A stretch of 64,000 nucleotides of DNA. It comes from Darksidea phi. Taxonomy: Eukaryota > Ascomycota > Dothideomycetes > Pleosporales > Lentitheciaceae. The position numbers were made by a program, and so were the translations under genes. The DNA is taken from the NCBI GenBank assembly GCA_030770425.1, contig JASJFT010000044.1:124001-188000 (forward strand). Reading direction: 5' to 3'. Positions within the stretch are counted from its first letter, which is position 1, and every line of letters starts with the position of its first letter. The notes beneath the pieces are model-generated. The model searched no databases and was not told where the DNA came from. It saw only the letters and a list, made by a program, of their open reading frames with translations. Below, piece after piece: positions 10,037-21,443 of the stretch.

Positions 10037-12179
10037 CTAAGCCGCATGTCGATACTTGGCTCTCAACTCCTCAATCTCTTTTTGGAATCTCTCCATATCA
10101 TCGAGTATGTTACTCGCGCTGCTCTGGGTGTCCTTCAAGCCCGGTGCTTCTGTGCTATTTTCGCCTTCCTCCTCCCGAGGCGAGTACAAAACCGGCTCGC
10201 TATCTGTCGTAGGAGGGGGCGCATACTCGTACTTTAACGAGCTTTCGCTAGCCACGCTAGTCCGTCGTTTACTGTCGATGGAGTTGCGCTTGCACTCGAT
10301 GCTTGTGCGGCGGTTTTCGATAGGGGAGGTTGGAGGGAGGACTGAGGGAAGGGAGGGGCGTTCTTTGTCGAGGCTTGAGCGGCCGCCCGAGGGGCGTTTG
10401 CGCGGTGGAGGAGGCGGTGGTGGTGGCATAGAGGCTGAATTGGAGCTTTCGTTGGACACGGTACGCTGATTGTTCCGGTTTGAACTTATTGATGAGGTAC
10501 GGGCGAGGCCTAAGGCGGGCGACGGTGGTCCGGAGGACAGGGTTCCACGGCGGGATGGTGGTGGGTTTGGCGATGTTAGGGTGGGTCTGCGCGCGGCTGC
10601 TGTTGCAGAGAGCTCTGTTGAGGAAGAGTTGGCACTTGATGTGCTTATTGTTGATAGCGCTGCTCCCCGGTGTCTTGTTGGTGGTGGAGGTGGTGGCACC
10701 TTTTGGGACGATGGGGAGGATGTTGCTTCGTAGTTTATAGCGGGACTCGTCGTCGGGTGTTCGGTCGAGTGTTGTGATGACAGGGTTAAAGATGAGTTGC
10801 TCCGTGATCTGTTTCCCACCGTTGAATTCCGTAGTTGTGAGTGTCTGCGGGCTAATGGGACTGGTGGGGGGGTTTTCTTCTGTGTAGATGCTGTATCGGA
10901 TTGACTAGGTATTTCGCTAATCTTCATATCTGATATCGATGGTAAATCATGCATGCTATCCTGAGAAACAATATGCATGGGTGGTGAGAACGCAGGCGGT
11001 GTCGGCGGGAGAGGTTTGTTCAAATCCGAGTTCTGCCGCCTAACGGTAGGAGGAGAAGCCGTAGGCTCCATGGCCGAAAAGTCCGAGAACGAAACCGTCT
11101 GCGGCGTCCTCGAAGTAACCAGCTTCCCATGCCGATGCTTCGGTGCAGGCGGCGGCCTTTTTTTCTCTCTCTTGACCTCCCCCATAAGACTAGTTCTGTC
11201 GTCGTCTGATGCCGCCATTTCGTACGACGTCCGTGGTGATTCCGGATGCGGTTCTTGTACGGGCTCGAATATAGATTGTCGAGAGACAGACGAGGTGTCT
11301 GTGCTGCTGCTGCTTTCGAAAACGGGAGGACCCTGGAGATTCGGGGGAGGTGCTGCCTGCGGAAGCGGAGGTGGGCCGGAACTTCGCGGACTCGATATAC
11401 CGGTCATCAGCATGTTCTTGAAGCCCTCCACATCTAACGATGGTTTTGTTGTTCCAGGTGGTGCTCGTTCCGCAGCTGTCCGATCTATCGCTGGTAATGT
11501 CAGCATATGTACCATAGCATGCTAAGGTCCACATCGAGCCGCTTTCAGAATCCTTTCTCTTCATGTGCCCTCGGGCGTGCATGTTGCATCAGAAGCAAGA
11601 CCAACGCACCTCTGCTCTGCCCCGCCAACTCCTCGCTTCCCTTCTCGTGCGGTTCAATTGTAGCCAGCGTCTTCGAGAACGGATTCACAGGAGCACCGCT
11701 AGGCGACTGCCCAATGTCAAGTGCACTGGTGTTCTTCTTCAAGCCCTCTGTTGCGCCGCGAACGTCTGTCTCGTCTCTCCTTCCGTGAACATCCACTACT
11801 ATATCCTCAAAATTATCAGAGAAGCCGGCAGGAGATACAGGTGGCGGCGAGCCGGCATAATGAGTGTAGTTGGCCCGCCGTGGTAGCGAATCATCTACAT
11901 TGTGGAAGGCCGGATGCGGAGGAATGGTCTCGGTAGGAGGTTCTATGCGGACGGATTTCTTTGTCTTCGCAGGCAGCACAGACGACGCGTCGGGTCCTGC
12001 AACTATTATTCCCAATTCATTGAGCTTCAGTTCGAACACGAGCATATACCAGCATCACTATTGCGCTCATCGCGAGCCTCCGCCCCTCTGCTGGTATCGG
12101 TATGGATAAAGCTGGTGGGCGGAGGAGCGGCGGTGAGATGGTTCGGGGCAGGGGACGTGCGGAAAGGGTTCCCGGACAT
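10037..12179 (-). CDS. proline/serine-rich cortical protein, AIM3-like
   Basis: Exons 12179-12050, 12002-11610, 11490-10037; all phases close, giving 658 residues. The start MSGNPFRTSP is the only ATG that opens the first exon. The protein is almost wholly low complexity: many PxxP and poly-Pro runs (PPPPPPTRHRG and an eight-proline run near residue 530), Ser/Thr-rich linkers and Arg-Arg-x-Ser sites. Two ordered islands stand out: NPFSKTLATIEP in exon 2 and KPSLDVEGFKNMLMTG at the start of exon 3. A predicted coiled tail (DDMERFQKEIEELRAKYR) closes it. This arrangement resembles AIM3-type SH3-partner proteins of the actin cortex. The gene is solid; the family assignment is from memory of architecture. 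Confidence 0.72.
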
Positions 12180-12578
12180 GGTGGAGAATCAATAACAATG
12201 CATTGTTCTATATACACGAAGAGAAGCTCGTGGAAGCGGCAGGACAGCGCGGAGCCAAATCGCAGGCTGCGGGCGGTGTTGCTGATGGGCGGTTCTGAAG
12301 ATCGCCGCCCGGCGAGAAAGATGCTGGCAGCAGATCTGGCGGGACAGCGAAGAGGTGCCCCCCTCCACGGCACTTAGCCTTGGCTTACAACTCTACTCCA
12401 CACCGCGAACGCTCTCAGGTGGCAATTCGCGCTCTATGACACTAGCATGCCTTGTATTGTCGCTTTCGATTCTGCTGTCTACGAAATATGCGGACACTGT
12501 TGTCACTACACAGGACCTTGTACTCCCTACAAGCACAACAAGTGCCTGATTAGAACACTCAGACGTCTTAACGCGACA
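12180..12578. other. spacer upstream of the AIM3-like gene
   Basis: Promoter of the leftward AIM3-like gene and 3' end of the eco1 homologue. No gene or notable repeat seen. Confidence 0.6.
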
Positions 12579-13862
12579 TCAATCGATGTAAACAAGCCAT
12601 CCTGCCCGTTGACGGAACCATTTCCTAGCCAACTGTCCTCCGCTCTCTGTGGGCTGACTAAAGGCAACGTCGGCTTTGTCCACGGTCATGCCGTAGAGGA
12701 AGTCGGATCTCGCGGAATCCAAGAGCCGTGTTGCGAGGCCATGTTTCCGGTGCAGGTGGGATGTCCAAATGCGCGAAACCCCCAAAATAGCTGGAGTTCT
12801 CGTCGCGTCGATGGAAATGGACGAACTGTCGGTGTCAGCAGGGAGCTGACCGGTATACGCCGCGTCATCCTGGTCCAACACTCGAAACGCCTCCTGAATC
12901 CTTTCCGCTAAACACGCTCCCACGCATTTCTGGCCCTGGACAAATAGGTAGGCCTTGAACCTGTCACTAGTCGAATATTCCGCGGATCCCTTCTTGGACT
13001 GCTGCGCTTTCTGACCCTCGCCCTGCCCCTGCACTTGTGCATTTGTGGTTATTGAATTGCGTGTCTGGCTCCACAATATTTCGTCTGATATGGGAACAGC
13101 TCCGAGCTCAGTATTGACGACTTTTAGCACTTCGCTGGCCTTATTGCGTAACGCAAGAGTATCCCTCCTAGTGACAACTGCGATGAAGCTTCTGTCTCCC
13201 CCCGACCAAACTTGATTCTGCTTGAGCTTTTCAGACAAGGCCTTGGAGATATCCACGCCTCCAACGTTCATGGCATGAAACTTCTGATGCAGCGCCGCGT
13301 CTTCGGCGTGCGACGGGATATACTCCATTCCGCAGACTTTGCACGTTTTTGATATCTCAGCAACCAGATCGAGCTGCATCTGGACCAAGCGCTTCTTCTT
13401 CGAAGGTGGCTTGGGCGGATTCGGGGCATTATGGCTTCGTTCGGTGAGCGGCTCTTTCGCGGAGCGTTCGGGCTTATGCTTCCGCTTTAGGAATGCAAAC
13501 ATTGGCCGTCTTCTTGGGCGAGGCGGGGAGGCGTCGTGTGGCATTGGGGATGATGGTGGCGTAGAACGCGACGGGTCGTCTGAGAATATCTCAGTCGCTT
13601 TAGGACTTGATGGCGGAGGTGTAGAGGCATCGCGCGCAGGCGAATGACTTATAGGTGGAAGTACGGAAGTGGTAGTATTCGTATTTTCGGTCTCGATCTT
13701 CCCTCCTGTCGTCTCGACGCGTCTGCGCTTCGTTGGCGGCTCTTCATTGTACAACGAGTGTTTTCTCTGTCGCGAGTAGGTTCTGATGACTCTCCTGGAG
13801 TATAGTTAGCTATGAAAGATATATGTGACGGCAGAGACATACCTAGCTCCCACAGAAGACAT
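12579..13862 (-). CDS. eco1: N-acetyltransferase Eco1, sister-chromatid cohesion
   Basis: Exons 13862-13843 (only 20 bases) and 13794-12579; 411 residues. The tiny first exon encodes MSSVGA and shares an Arg codon with exon 2. After an Arg-rich, Pro-rich disordered region comes the Eco1 zinc finger (CKVCGMEYIPSHAEDAALHQKFH, about residues 160-182, split here only by description: C-x2-C, then H-x3-H). The acetyltransferase half has the acetyl-CoA loop RKHGLATRLLDSAR and the family-specific ending FSQPTESG followed by ARKWF. Eco1 acetylates Smc3 in S phase to lock cohesin onto sister chromatids. N-terminal PCNA-binding box is not evident to me. Confidence 0.95.
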
Positions 13863-14433
13863 GGCGGCGCGACGCAGACATTGAACGAAGAATGGCGTTA
13901 AAGTTAACGATGCACAACACGTCTACGCGAGGCGCGTCGCGCTATCGATAAGCGCACGGGCCAACCAAAATTCACGAAATCCTCTGACCGGGCACCTGGC
14001 ATCTAAATTAATGCTTCCCTACGTAGGTAAGCTAAGTTCAGATATTGCATGCTTGCCATATTGAGAGTCTTTGGGTGCGTATTGAAATGGAAGCAAAGCC
14101 ATGTTGAACAATGGGGCGAAAGTAATACAACTTGCTAGCTCAGGAAGGTGCTAACGGAATACCACTATGGGAAGTATTTCCATCTTAAGACTATCAGGAT
14201 GAGTCCTACCATTAACCGGCTCGTATTCATCGCATTGGACATTGAGTCAAACCAGGAGTCTATTGTGCCAAATGAATGACTCAACGAGGCCGCACTTAAA
14301 CAACAGATAAAAACCACCACCTAAAAATTCGAAGTCCTCCCAACGCCAATTCCAAAACATTTTTCGCCTTCGCTTTGAAAAAGACATCCAGCAGTTCAAC
14401 ACCACAAAAAACAACACTCTACATCAAGGCACC
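13863..14433. other. divergent promoter region between eco1 and the GNAT gene
   Basis: The two flanking genes start outward from this stretch. AT-richer than its neighbours around 14030-14350; no gene seen. Confidence 0.6.
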
Positions 14434-15099
14434 ATGGCCCAACCCACCCCCGCCCACCCATCCACCATGGCCGCCCAACTCGCCGCCGCCCCGCAACCCC
14501 CCACACCATCCTCCCCCCTCCCACCCCCCAAAATAACAACCCCGCGCCTCCTAATCCGCCCCATGCACCCGCAAGACGCGCCCTCAATGCAGCGCCACGC
14601 CGCCCCAGCCTCCATCACAAAATACATGTCCCTCGCCTTCGCACACCCCTATACGCTCACCCACGCCGAGAACTGGATAGCACTGAACCTGAAAGACCGT
14701 CTGGACAACTACGTTCTCTGCCTGCCCTCCGCCCCTGACGTAACCATCGGCGGTATCGGCATTAAACCTGGTTCAGATGTGCAAGCGCATGTCGGTGAGA
14801 TAGGGTATTGGATCGGCGAGGAGTATCAGGGCCAGGGACTTGTCTCAGAGGCGTTATATGCGTTGACTAAGTGGGTGTTTGAAGAGGGGTGTACGAATGA
14901 GGGGAAGAAGTTGACGAAGCTCTTTGCGGGCGTTTTCAGTGGGAATACGGCAAGCATGAAGGTGTTGGAGAAAAATGGATATAGGGCTGAGGGTGTGTTG
15001 AAGGGCCATGTGGAAAAGCATGGCGTTGTGATGGATTTACATCATTTTGGCGTGACTAAGGGCGATTGGGTGGAGTGGAGTAAGGCTCAAGCGAATTAG
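14434..15099 (+). CDS. GNAT-family N-acetyltransferase (RimJ/RimL-like)
   Basis: Single exon, 221 residues. A Pro/Ala-rich leader of about 30 residues precedes the domain start ITTPRLLIRPMHPQDA, typical of the Acetyltransf_3 group. The acetyl-CoA binding motif A is GEIGYWIGEEYQGQGLVSEAL (Q-x-x-G-x-G type, about residues 125-145), and FSGNTASMKVLEKNGYRAEG is motif B. The group includes ribosomal-protein and small-molecule acetyltransferases, so the substrate cannot be told. A second ATG at 14467 in a CCACCATGG context could be the true start and would remove 11 residues. No introns. Confidence 0.88.
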   Translation: MAQPTPAHPSTMAAQLAAAPQPPTPSSPLPPPKITTPRLLIRPMHPQDAPSMQRHAAPASITKYMSLAFAHPYTLTHAENWIALNLKDRLDNYVLCLPSAPDVTIGGIGIKPGSDVQAHVGEIGYWIGEEYQGQGLVSEALYALTKWVFEEGCTNEGKKLTKLFAGVFSGNTASMKVLEKNGYRAEGVLKGHVEKHGVVMDLHHFGVTKGDWVEWSKAQAN

Positions 15100-15194
15100 G
15101 CAGGTTAGCACGGCAGTGGATCTTCACATGAGATAGATCGTAATGTGTAATGTCGAAAGAAGGGTACCGTACATTAGATGTCTAAGTATCATAT

Positions 15195-17728
15195 TCAGAT
15201 CATACCCAGCCTCTTCAACGTACTAATATGCGCCCTCCCCCCACCGCCAACAGCTTTCAATGTCGACTTAGCATGAAGAATCAGGTTTCCCCTCCAGATC
15301 CAAAATATATGCTCAATCTCCTTCGCTACATCTACGCCTTCCACTTGAGCCACCAACTCACAAACCCATATCAGCCTTCGGGAACTCACAAAGTGATTCT
15401 CCGACAGAGGCTGTATGATGCAAACCCTCAACACAGCCTTGGTAAAAGCCGGTCCAATCTCGAGCTTGTGTCCCAGCATGTATCTGTATAGGTAGTATAT
15501 TGAGCGCCAATTCTGGCGATAGGTTCGCGTGCGGTCGAGCGAATACTGATGGGCGAACTGGTGGAGGAGCTCAGTTTGGATGGATTTCGCTATATTGGTC
15601 GTCACGTTGCGGTAGGTCAAGGGAACGATATGGGCGTCCTGGGCGCGATGAATTATGTGCTGGAGTTGTCGGCGAGCTTGCAGTGCTTTGAGTGCTCTCC
15701 CCTGCGCACGCACACGAGCGCCAAGTTCAGTCAACAAACGCTGGATTTTCTGACAAGTCCGCAACGCAAAAGCGACGTGCTGTCTGTTACGCTCATGCGA
15801 TCGGTCTCTCTGCTTGACTGAATCCACAACTTGCGCGATGTAATTCTCGAGAAAGGCGGTTTGGGAGAGCGCTGATCCACTGCTTTGGACTCGCATGAGC
15901 AAGTCCAATACCGACTGAAGGCCGGCGTCTTGGTTGAGCAGGGGAACCATGAGCTCCAGGACTCCATGGTTCGGTATCGACACTTCATGGAGCTCGAAAA
16001 TGAGTCTTGTCAACATGTCATTAAGACCGAGGTTGGCCACTTGCTGTTCCCGTAGCGTGGGTGCGTATGACCTGATCAGGTTGGTCAGTCGGTCCGAAGA
16101 GCTTCCGGCCATCGACTTGTGCCCAGCCAACGCGTGTAGAACTGCCATGATCAATGCATGCGGCGGAATTCCGAGGGACCGGCGGCCCAGGAAGAGCTTG
16201 GTCAGGGTCTGCAACGCCAAGTCCGGCCTGGTGGCCTTACTATCCAGGATACTGAGCATGCTCAGCCACGTCTCGAAACGTTGGAGCTGAGGAGAAGGTA
16301 TAGCGATGTCTGATGCTTCTTCTTTTAATCTAATGAGGCTTGTACCCAGAAAAGCAGTCCACGTGCTTAAGAGACGCCGGGGAACATGCTCCAGTACAGC
16401 GATGCCCAATGGTATCAAGTCCGGCTTCCTCGTGCAGGTTGTCACAAGGGAAACGATTTGGCTAGCCGTTCGCTTAGGGTCTTTCAAGATTGATTCGAGG
16501 TGTGTCCGGACATGAGGGTCGAATAGCTGTTGGCTTAAGAGGCGCAATAATTCTCGAGCAGGTGCTTCAATCATGTCTGCTTGTGACTGGGCAGCGTTCC
16601 GAGTGAGGACGAAGCTAGATTCCCATAGTCCTCGGATAAGAAGGCACAGGTTCTTATCTTGATCGGCAGATTTGGATCTGTTTGCGCTTCGAACTGCTTC
16701 TTTTGCGTACTTCTCGTATACGTGTTGGATGCCGTCAATGCACTCGGAGGATGCGGCAGACATCTTCTCTAGCGATCTGAACATCTCCCGCGCACCTAGG
16801 GAATAGATGGGAGGTAGACGCGCATATGGTGAGGCTAAGCAAGACACAATGTGGCGATCGGCCCAACGTGTTCTATAATTTTTTGTGAACGAGAGATAGC
16901 GGCGCACCAAGATGCTGAACTCTCCGGTATCGTCGATCTTTGGACAGCAGTTTTGGTAGGCGTCTATTAAAAGCTTGCCGCGAGCTTCCTCGGGAAGCGT
17001 GCCTGCAGGTTCCAACTGTTTCTTGAAATCACTGAAGCAGCTCTCTGCTTCTGTAGCTGGCTGATCAGGAGCAAGCTTTGTGTGACGGGTGGCGACGGCA
17101 GCTATATGTTGCAATTCCTTTGGTATAGCCTTCTGTGCCTTGGGAGAACAGAAGAAGCCGGGCGACAAAGCAGGCGTGGAAGGTGCGGTTGGAATAATGG
17201 AGGGGGGACTCGGATCTGGCGGTCGCAATGGTTTACCAAAGGCTACATGTATCAGCATCCTGCGATGGCAGCTTCTACGCGCTATGGCAACATACAGACG
17301 TCCAATGGCTCCGTCCTCAGTGACGGTGCTTCATATCTCCAGCTCGGCTCTCCCCTCTCGCGCACCCCAAAGAGGGCGGCAAAGTTGAACAACGGCGGCA
17401 TCCCACCCTGAGGATACATGGCCGTCTGGACCGTCATTCTCCTCTTTGTAGCCCTCCTCCTAGCCTCCAACGGCCCCGGGACATGGCCGCCATGCCTTTT
17501 CTGGTGCGGGCAGGAAGCGCGGAAAAATCGGTTGACGGCGAGCGAGAGGAGGTCGTCGGAGATCCAGACGTGCTGCAGCGGCGCAGAACCGAGCGAGTGC
17601 ACTGCTCGACGGCAGGCAATGGACGGGCGTCGCATCAAGCGTCGTGGGGCATGGGAGTGGTGGTTCGGCGGCAATGGAGCTTTCGAGCAGCTGTCTCGAT
17701 TGGGCTGCTTAGTCACGTTCAGCCACAT
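15195..17728 (-). CDS. large alpha-helical protein, probably mitochondrial, function unknown
   Basis: Exons 17728-17296 and 17242-15195, 826 residues if the first ATG is used, or 795 from the ATG at 17635 (MRRPSIACRRAV), which I prefer since it starts a basic, import-like sequence. The intron is GTATGT...TAG with a CTGAT branch-like site; other AG choices would break the frame. Exon 1 includes the block HVPGPLEARRRATKRRM and PPLFNFAALFGV. The remainder is helix-rich with many Leu/Ala/Arg heptad-like stretches and no membrane segment or catalytic motif; it has the look of a helical-repeat (PPR-like) organellar factor. That likeness is inferred, not shown by a motif. Confidence 0.75.
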
Positions 17729-19098
17729 GCGCGTGGCTGGATGCGAATCGGGGACAGGCGGCTCGCCAACATTGAAACGTCAAGCTTTCTGACATGTGTC
17801 TGCTCTCACTAACGCTTCGACGGGCATTGACACGTCTCGGCATAGCTGTATTGAGTTCGTTCCCGCCGCGAGAGGCGTCGTCTTCACGTTATCGCAATAT
17901 CGCATCCTGCCATGGACCACAGCATCTGGATGCAGGTACGGATCACGTGACTAGCAGCCGCGGTGTCCTTCAATCTCCACCGCTGCCTCGCTCGCTGCCA
18001 CGTTCCCCAGCGGTTGATGACAGCTGCACGCAGCGTAGGACGAGGAGCAAAAAGCAAAAAGCCGGTGCCGCAGCATAGACATTGGGCCGCGAAAACTCTG
18101 AGGGCAGCTCCGGGAGCCGGGCGGTTGAGGCAGGCCCTGCGTGAAACCAACAGCGAGAGTCCCTGTCCATCCCAGGTACCGCGTGGCGCTGCTTGGACGG
18201 ATCAGGCCGTCTACGTATCCCCCTTCGGCCTCCCCTCGGCCGCTTCTGGCTTCTGATGCTGCCCACAATGGATGCTGCCCTCAGACGCCGTCGTGCTGTG
18301 CTGTCCGCGTTTCTGTGCGGCGACGGACATGCGTGCAGTAGTGCCGCAAGCCCTTGATTGAGGACGCGCTGCGCAATCTACCTAGACAACCGCCCAATGG
18401 CGCGAGGGACGCGGAGTTGCGGTACTGCAGAGACCCCGGTCGCGCCCGTGCGCCCTCTTCATCTCCCTTCAGTCTCCCGCGACCCACCCAGCTCGCTCAC
18501 ACCCTCGGTCAGCCCGCTCCCTTCACTTGTCACGCTCCTTGTCTCTACGACATCACACTCGTTGCTGCTGTTTGTCTGTCCGCAATCAACGACACTCGTT
18601 CTCCCCACCGCCCTCGTAATAGCCGCCGCGTGTGCAGATACATTCCGCTTCCGTCGCCGGGAGAAAGGGGTAAGCTCGAAACATTCCAAGCCCTCGTCAA
18701 CGCGAAGCGTTTCGAGCCGGCAGTACCGGGCATCGTTGAACGAGTCCTCTCTGCCTGCATCGAGCCTTCGAAGGCCTTGTAGCCACTCCATCACCTCTTG
18801 CCGACCAACCGCCCAACACATACCGCTCCCCTTCCGCCGCCTTCACTCCATCGCAAGCAAACGCCCTCGACCCGCCCGCCCGCTTACGTCCTCGAGTCCG
18901 TCACCCAACCCACACAAGTCTCGCTATCCAGCCTTTCATGCGTCTGTCTGGCACTGTCTAGCCTAAGGGTACAACGCCTGCGTGCGACCAACAGCACGAA
19001 GAGCAGGAACTGACCGTCGACAGTCCGACTCTGCCGGCCTAGACAACAAAACCCGCGTCGGCTGCGACCACCGATCCATCTACCGCAACCACCTCACC
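17729..19098. other. long GC-rich upstream region of the WSC gene
   Basis: About 1.4 kb between the starts of two divergent genes. Rich in C/T runs (for example 18430-18560) and CpG. Several overlapping open frames of 60-200 codons exist on both strands, but none shows family motifs or intron logic; they look like by-products of high GC. Probably promoter plus a long 5' leader. Confidence 0.6.
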
Positions 19099-20046
19099 AT
19101 GTTCTCCATCAGATTTGTGTCCGTCCTCGCGGCGGCCGGTTCGTTGCTGTCAATGGCCGCCGCCCAAGATACTTCGTCGTCATCCAAAATCGTTTCCATT
19201 TCGGAACCGACAACCACCCTACCTGCAAGTGCCATGCAGACCATCGGATGTTTCGCGACGGGCACTCCGCTCGAGGATCACGGGTACGGTCAGTTTGCAA
19301 GTCCTGGCAAATGTCAGCTCATCTGTTTGCAACTCGGTAAAAACATTCTCGGTCTGTCAGAAGGGACGAATTGCTGGTGCGGAGACAAGGTCCCGCCCAA
19401 GGAGATGCAAACAGATAACTCCTCATGCTCAACAACATGCTCTGGTACCGACAAAGCAGTTTGTAAGCGATATGATGCATGGATTGAAGCTCGAAAGACT
19501 GACTTTACTCTACAGGCGGTGGAAAAGCCAAACTGTGGGTCATGACGACCGGCAAGGACCGAAACCCCTTCGAATATGCTAGCAATGACACACTCGCCGA
19601 ACCATCATCCTCAAGTTCAAAATCCAGTACCACTGCGGCGCCTTCGCAAACGGCGGGCTCATCCTCATCACCAATAGCTGCACCAGAACCCGAGAAGCAG
19701 TCCAGTAAGGTGGGCATCGCCGTCGGCGTCGTCGTCGGTGTCGTCGTGCTCCTTGCCATCGTTGGTGGCGTGGTATTTTGGTTGCGACAGAAGAAGAGGC
19801 GCGAAGTGGAAGAGGAGTATCGCCGTCAAGCCGCCGTCAACCCATTCACCGGCGGTAAGCTACATACCAGCAATTCGTCCATGACAGACTCGCGTCTGGA
19901 CCCCGATTTCATGAACAGGCGGCAAAGCAATGGCAGCATTGCCGACAACGAAGACTACTCGAGGCGGATATTGAAGGTATGTGGATGACGGCGGGGGCTG
20001 ATGTCTACGAGCCCGAAGCTAACAGGTCTAGGTTACCAATGCATAG
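19099..20046 (+). CDS. WSC-domain cell-wall stress sensor (transmembrane)
   Basis: Exons 19099-19462, 19516-19976, 20032-20046; 279 residues. The signal peptide (MFSIRFVSVLAAAGSLLSMAAAQ) is followed by a WSC domain at about residues 46-125 with its Cys pattern (TIGCFATG, CQLICLQLG, TNCWCGD, CSTTCSG), a Ser/Thr-rich mucin-like stalk, one membrane helix of about 25 residues (VGIAVGVVVGVVVLLAIVGG onwards) and a basic stop-transfer KKRRE. The cytoplasmic tail of about 75 residues ends DYSRRILKVTNA. Proteins like this span the wall, sense stretch and activate Rho1, the regulator of the glucan synthase encoded 19 kb downstream. The last acceptor is ambiguous: use of the earlier CAG would end the protein at ILKV. 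Confidence 0.93.
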
Positions 20047-21037
20047 GCGCGCTAACGACGGCAATGGCAACCACGATCGACCCCTCCTGCTGCTACATCT
20101 GCCACTCTTTCACGTTTGCATTCGACGAATACCTCGATACCACTTAGCTACCCTACCTCGACCAACCTAATCCTCCCTTGTTACGTGCGCTCACGCCTGA
20201 CGAGAGCTAAGACCACATCCTACATCTGCGTACTTGGACCAACGTTGCTAGTAGAGGTCCTTGTGCTGTTGAACATCTTGAAACTTCTGGGAGGAACCTA
20301 TCGAACGACGAACGATGGATCCCACGGGATCTTTTTCCTGTGTTTATATACTTTTCTTTACCTCAATCCTACTCGGGCGTTTTAGGGGAAATAAACGGGT
20401 AACTATTGAATCGTCTCACTCGGCGGGCTCGCGGGCAGAACTGGTGCCACACTCCTTTCTCTTATGTCTGTCCTTTACACATTTCTTGGGCAGGAATGGT
20501 CAGCTGCGAGTGATGGTGCGGCTGGCCTCTTCCGTTCCGATCCTGACTTTTGTCCTCCTATACACTGCCAGTGCTCTGTCCCGCGGCCCCCTACATGTCC
20601 TCTCTACTAGCTCTCTATCCCGCGATCTGCCGCATAATCTCTCCATCTACTCTACCTCTCCCCCTCCTGTATCAATGTGGCTGGCGGTCTCGTGCAAAAG
20701 CGGGCATTGTTCTCCCTTGTTACATAGGTTTCTTTCCCATAGCGAATGACGAATATCGGTGTATCTCTACATATAAACAGCGCGGATTCTCATGTGACTT
20801 CGGTGAGTCTGCTTGTTTGGGCAAGAGTATGACAGGAATACATCATGTAGAACGCGTATCCCGAAACAGCGTCTATATAGGATCGGCCCTACAAGGCAAT
20901 CAGGATACGCAAGCCCTAGCGATGAGTCGTCTATCCGTTCCTTCGAACGCGCCCACCCGCACCTCAACACGCTCTCCAGCGCCTCTCATTCTCCATCTCG
21001 ATACCCACCTCCAACGCCTTCTACTCAGCCCAAACCA

Positions 21038-21090
21038 CGCATATCGCATATCGCATGTTGTATGTCGCACATCGCATATCGCATATCGCA
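21038..21090. repeat. short imperfect tandem repeat of CATATCG/CACATCG units
   Basis: About seven units built on GCATATC with variants (GCATGTTG, GCACATC). Low-complexity slippage repeat in the gene-poor region. Confidence 0.75.
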
Positions 21091-21399
21091 ATGCAAGACC
21101 AGATCGTTTCCAAACGCTGTTATTACTCCGCATGCGACGACCAATAAGGGCGCTGGGACGACGCTTATCAAACGGACCCGTGGGAAATGAAAGAGGTTGT
21201 TTCATGCAGAATGCGTGTCCGCATGTGGATGTGCTTGTTGGGGTTAGGGCTGGGGCTGGGGTGATTTTGCCGGTGGGTTGAGTGGGCGTGGTTGGCGTGG
21301 TTTGTGGGGCTTATATGATGGAGGGGTGGATGGGTGTATAGATTGATGGATGGAGGGATGGAGGGATGATTACGCGGGATGGGTTGTTCAGAATGAGTT

Positions 21400-21443
21400 G
21401 CTTTTGGTTTATGGCGCTTTTGGTTTATGACGCTTTTGGTTTG
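21400..21443. repeat. three tandem copies of a GCTTTTGGTTTA(TG) unit
   Basis: The unit GCTTTTGGTTTATG repeats about three times with single-base changes, next to a GGATGGAGG tandem at about 21345-21366. Confidence 0.7.

Noticed and set aside
18354..18966. overlapping 140-200 codon frames upstream of the WSC gene
   Set aside because: Three frames are open at once in a GC-rich leader; none carries a motif.
20550..21281. 243-codon open frame on the plus strand
   Set aside because: Crosses a simple CATATCG repeat and shows no family features; frames on the opposite strand are equally open.
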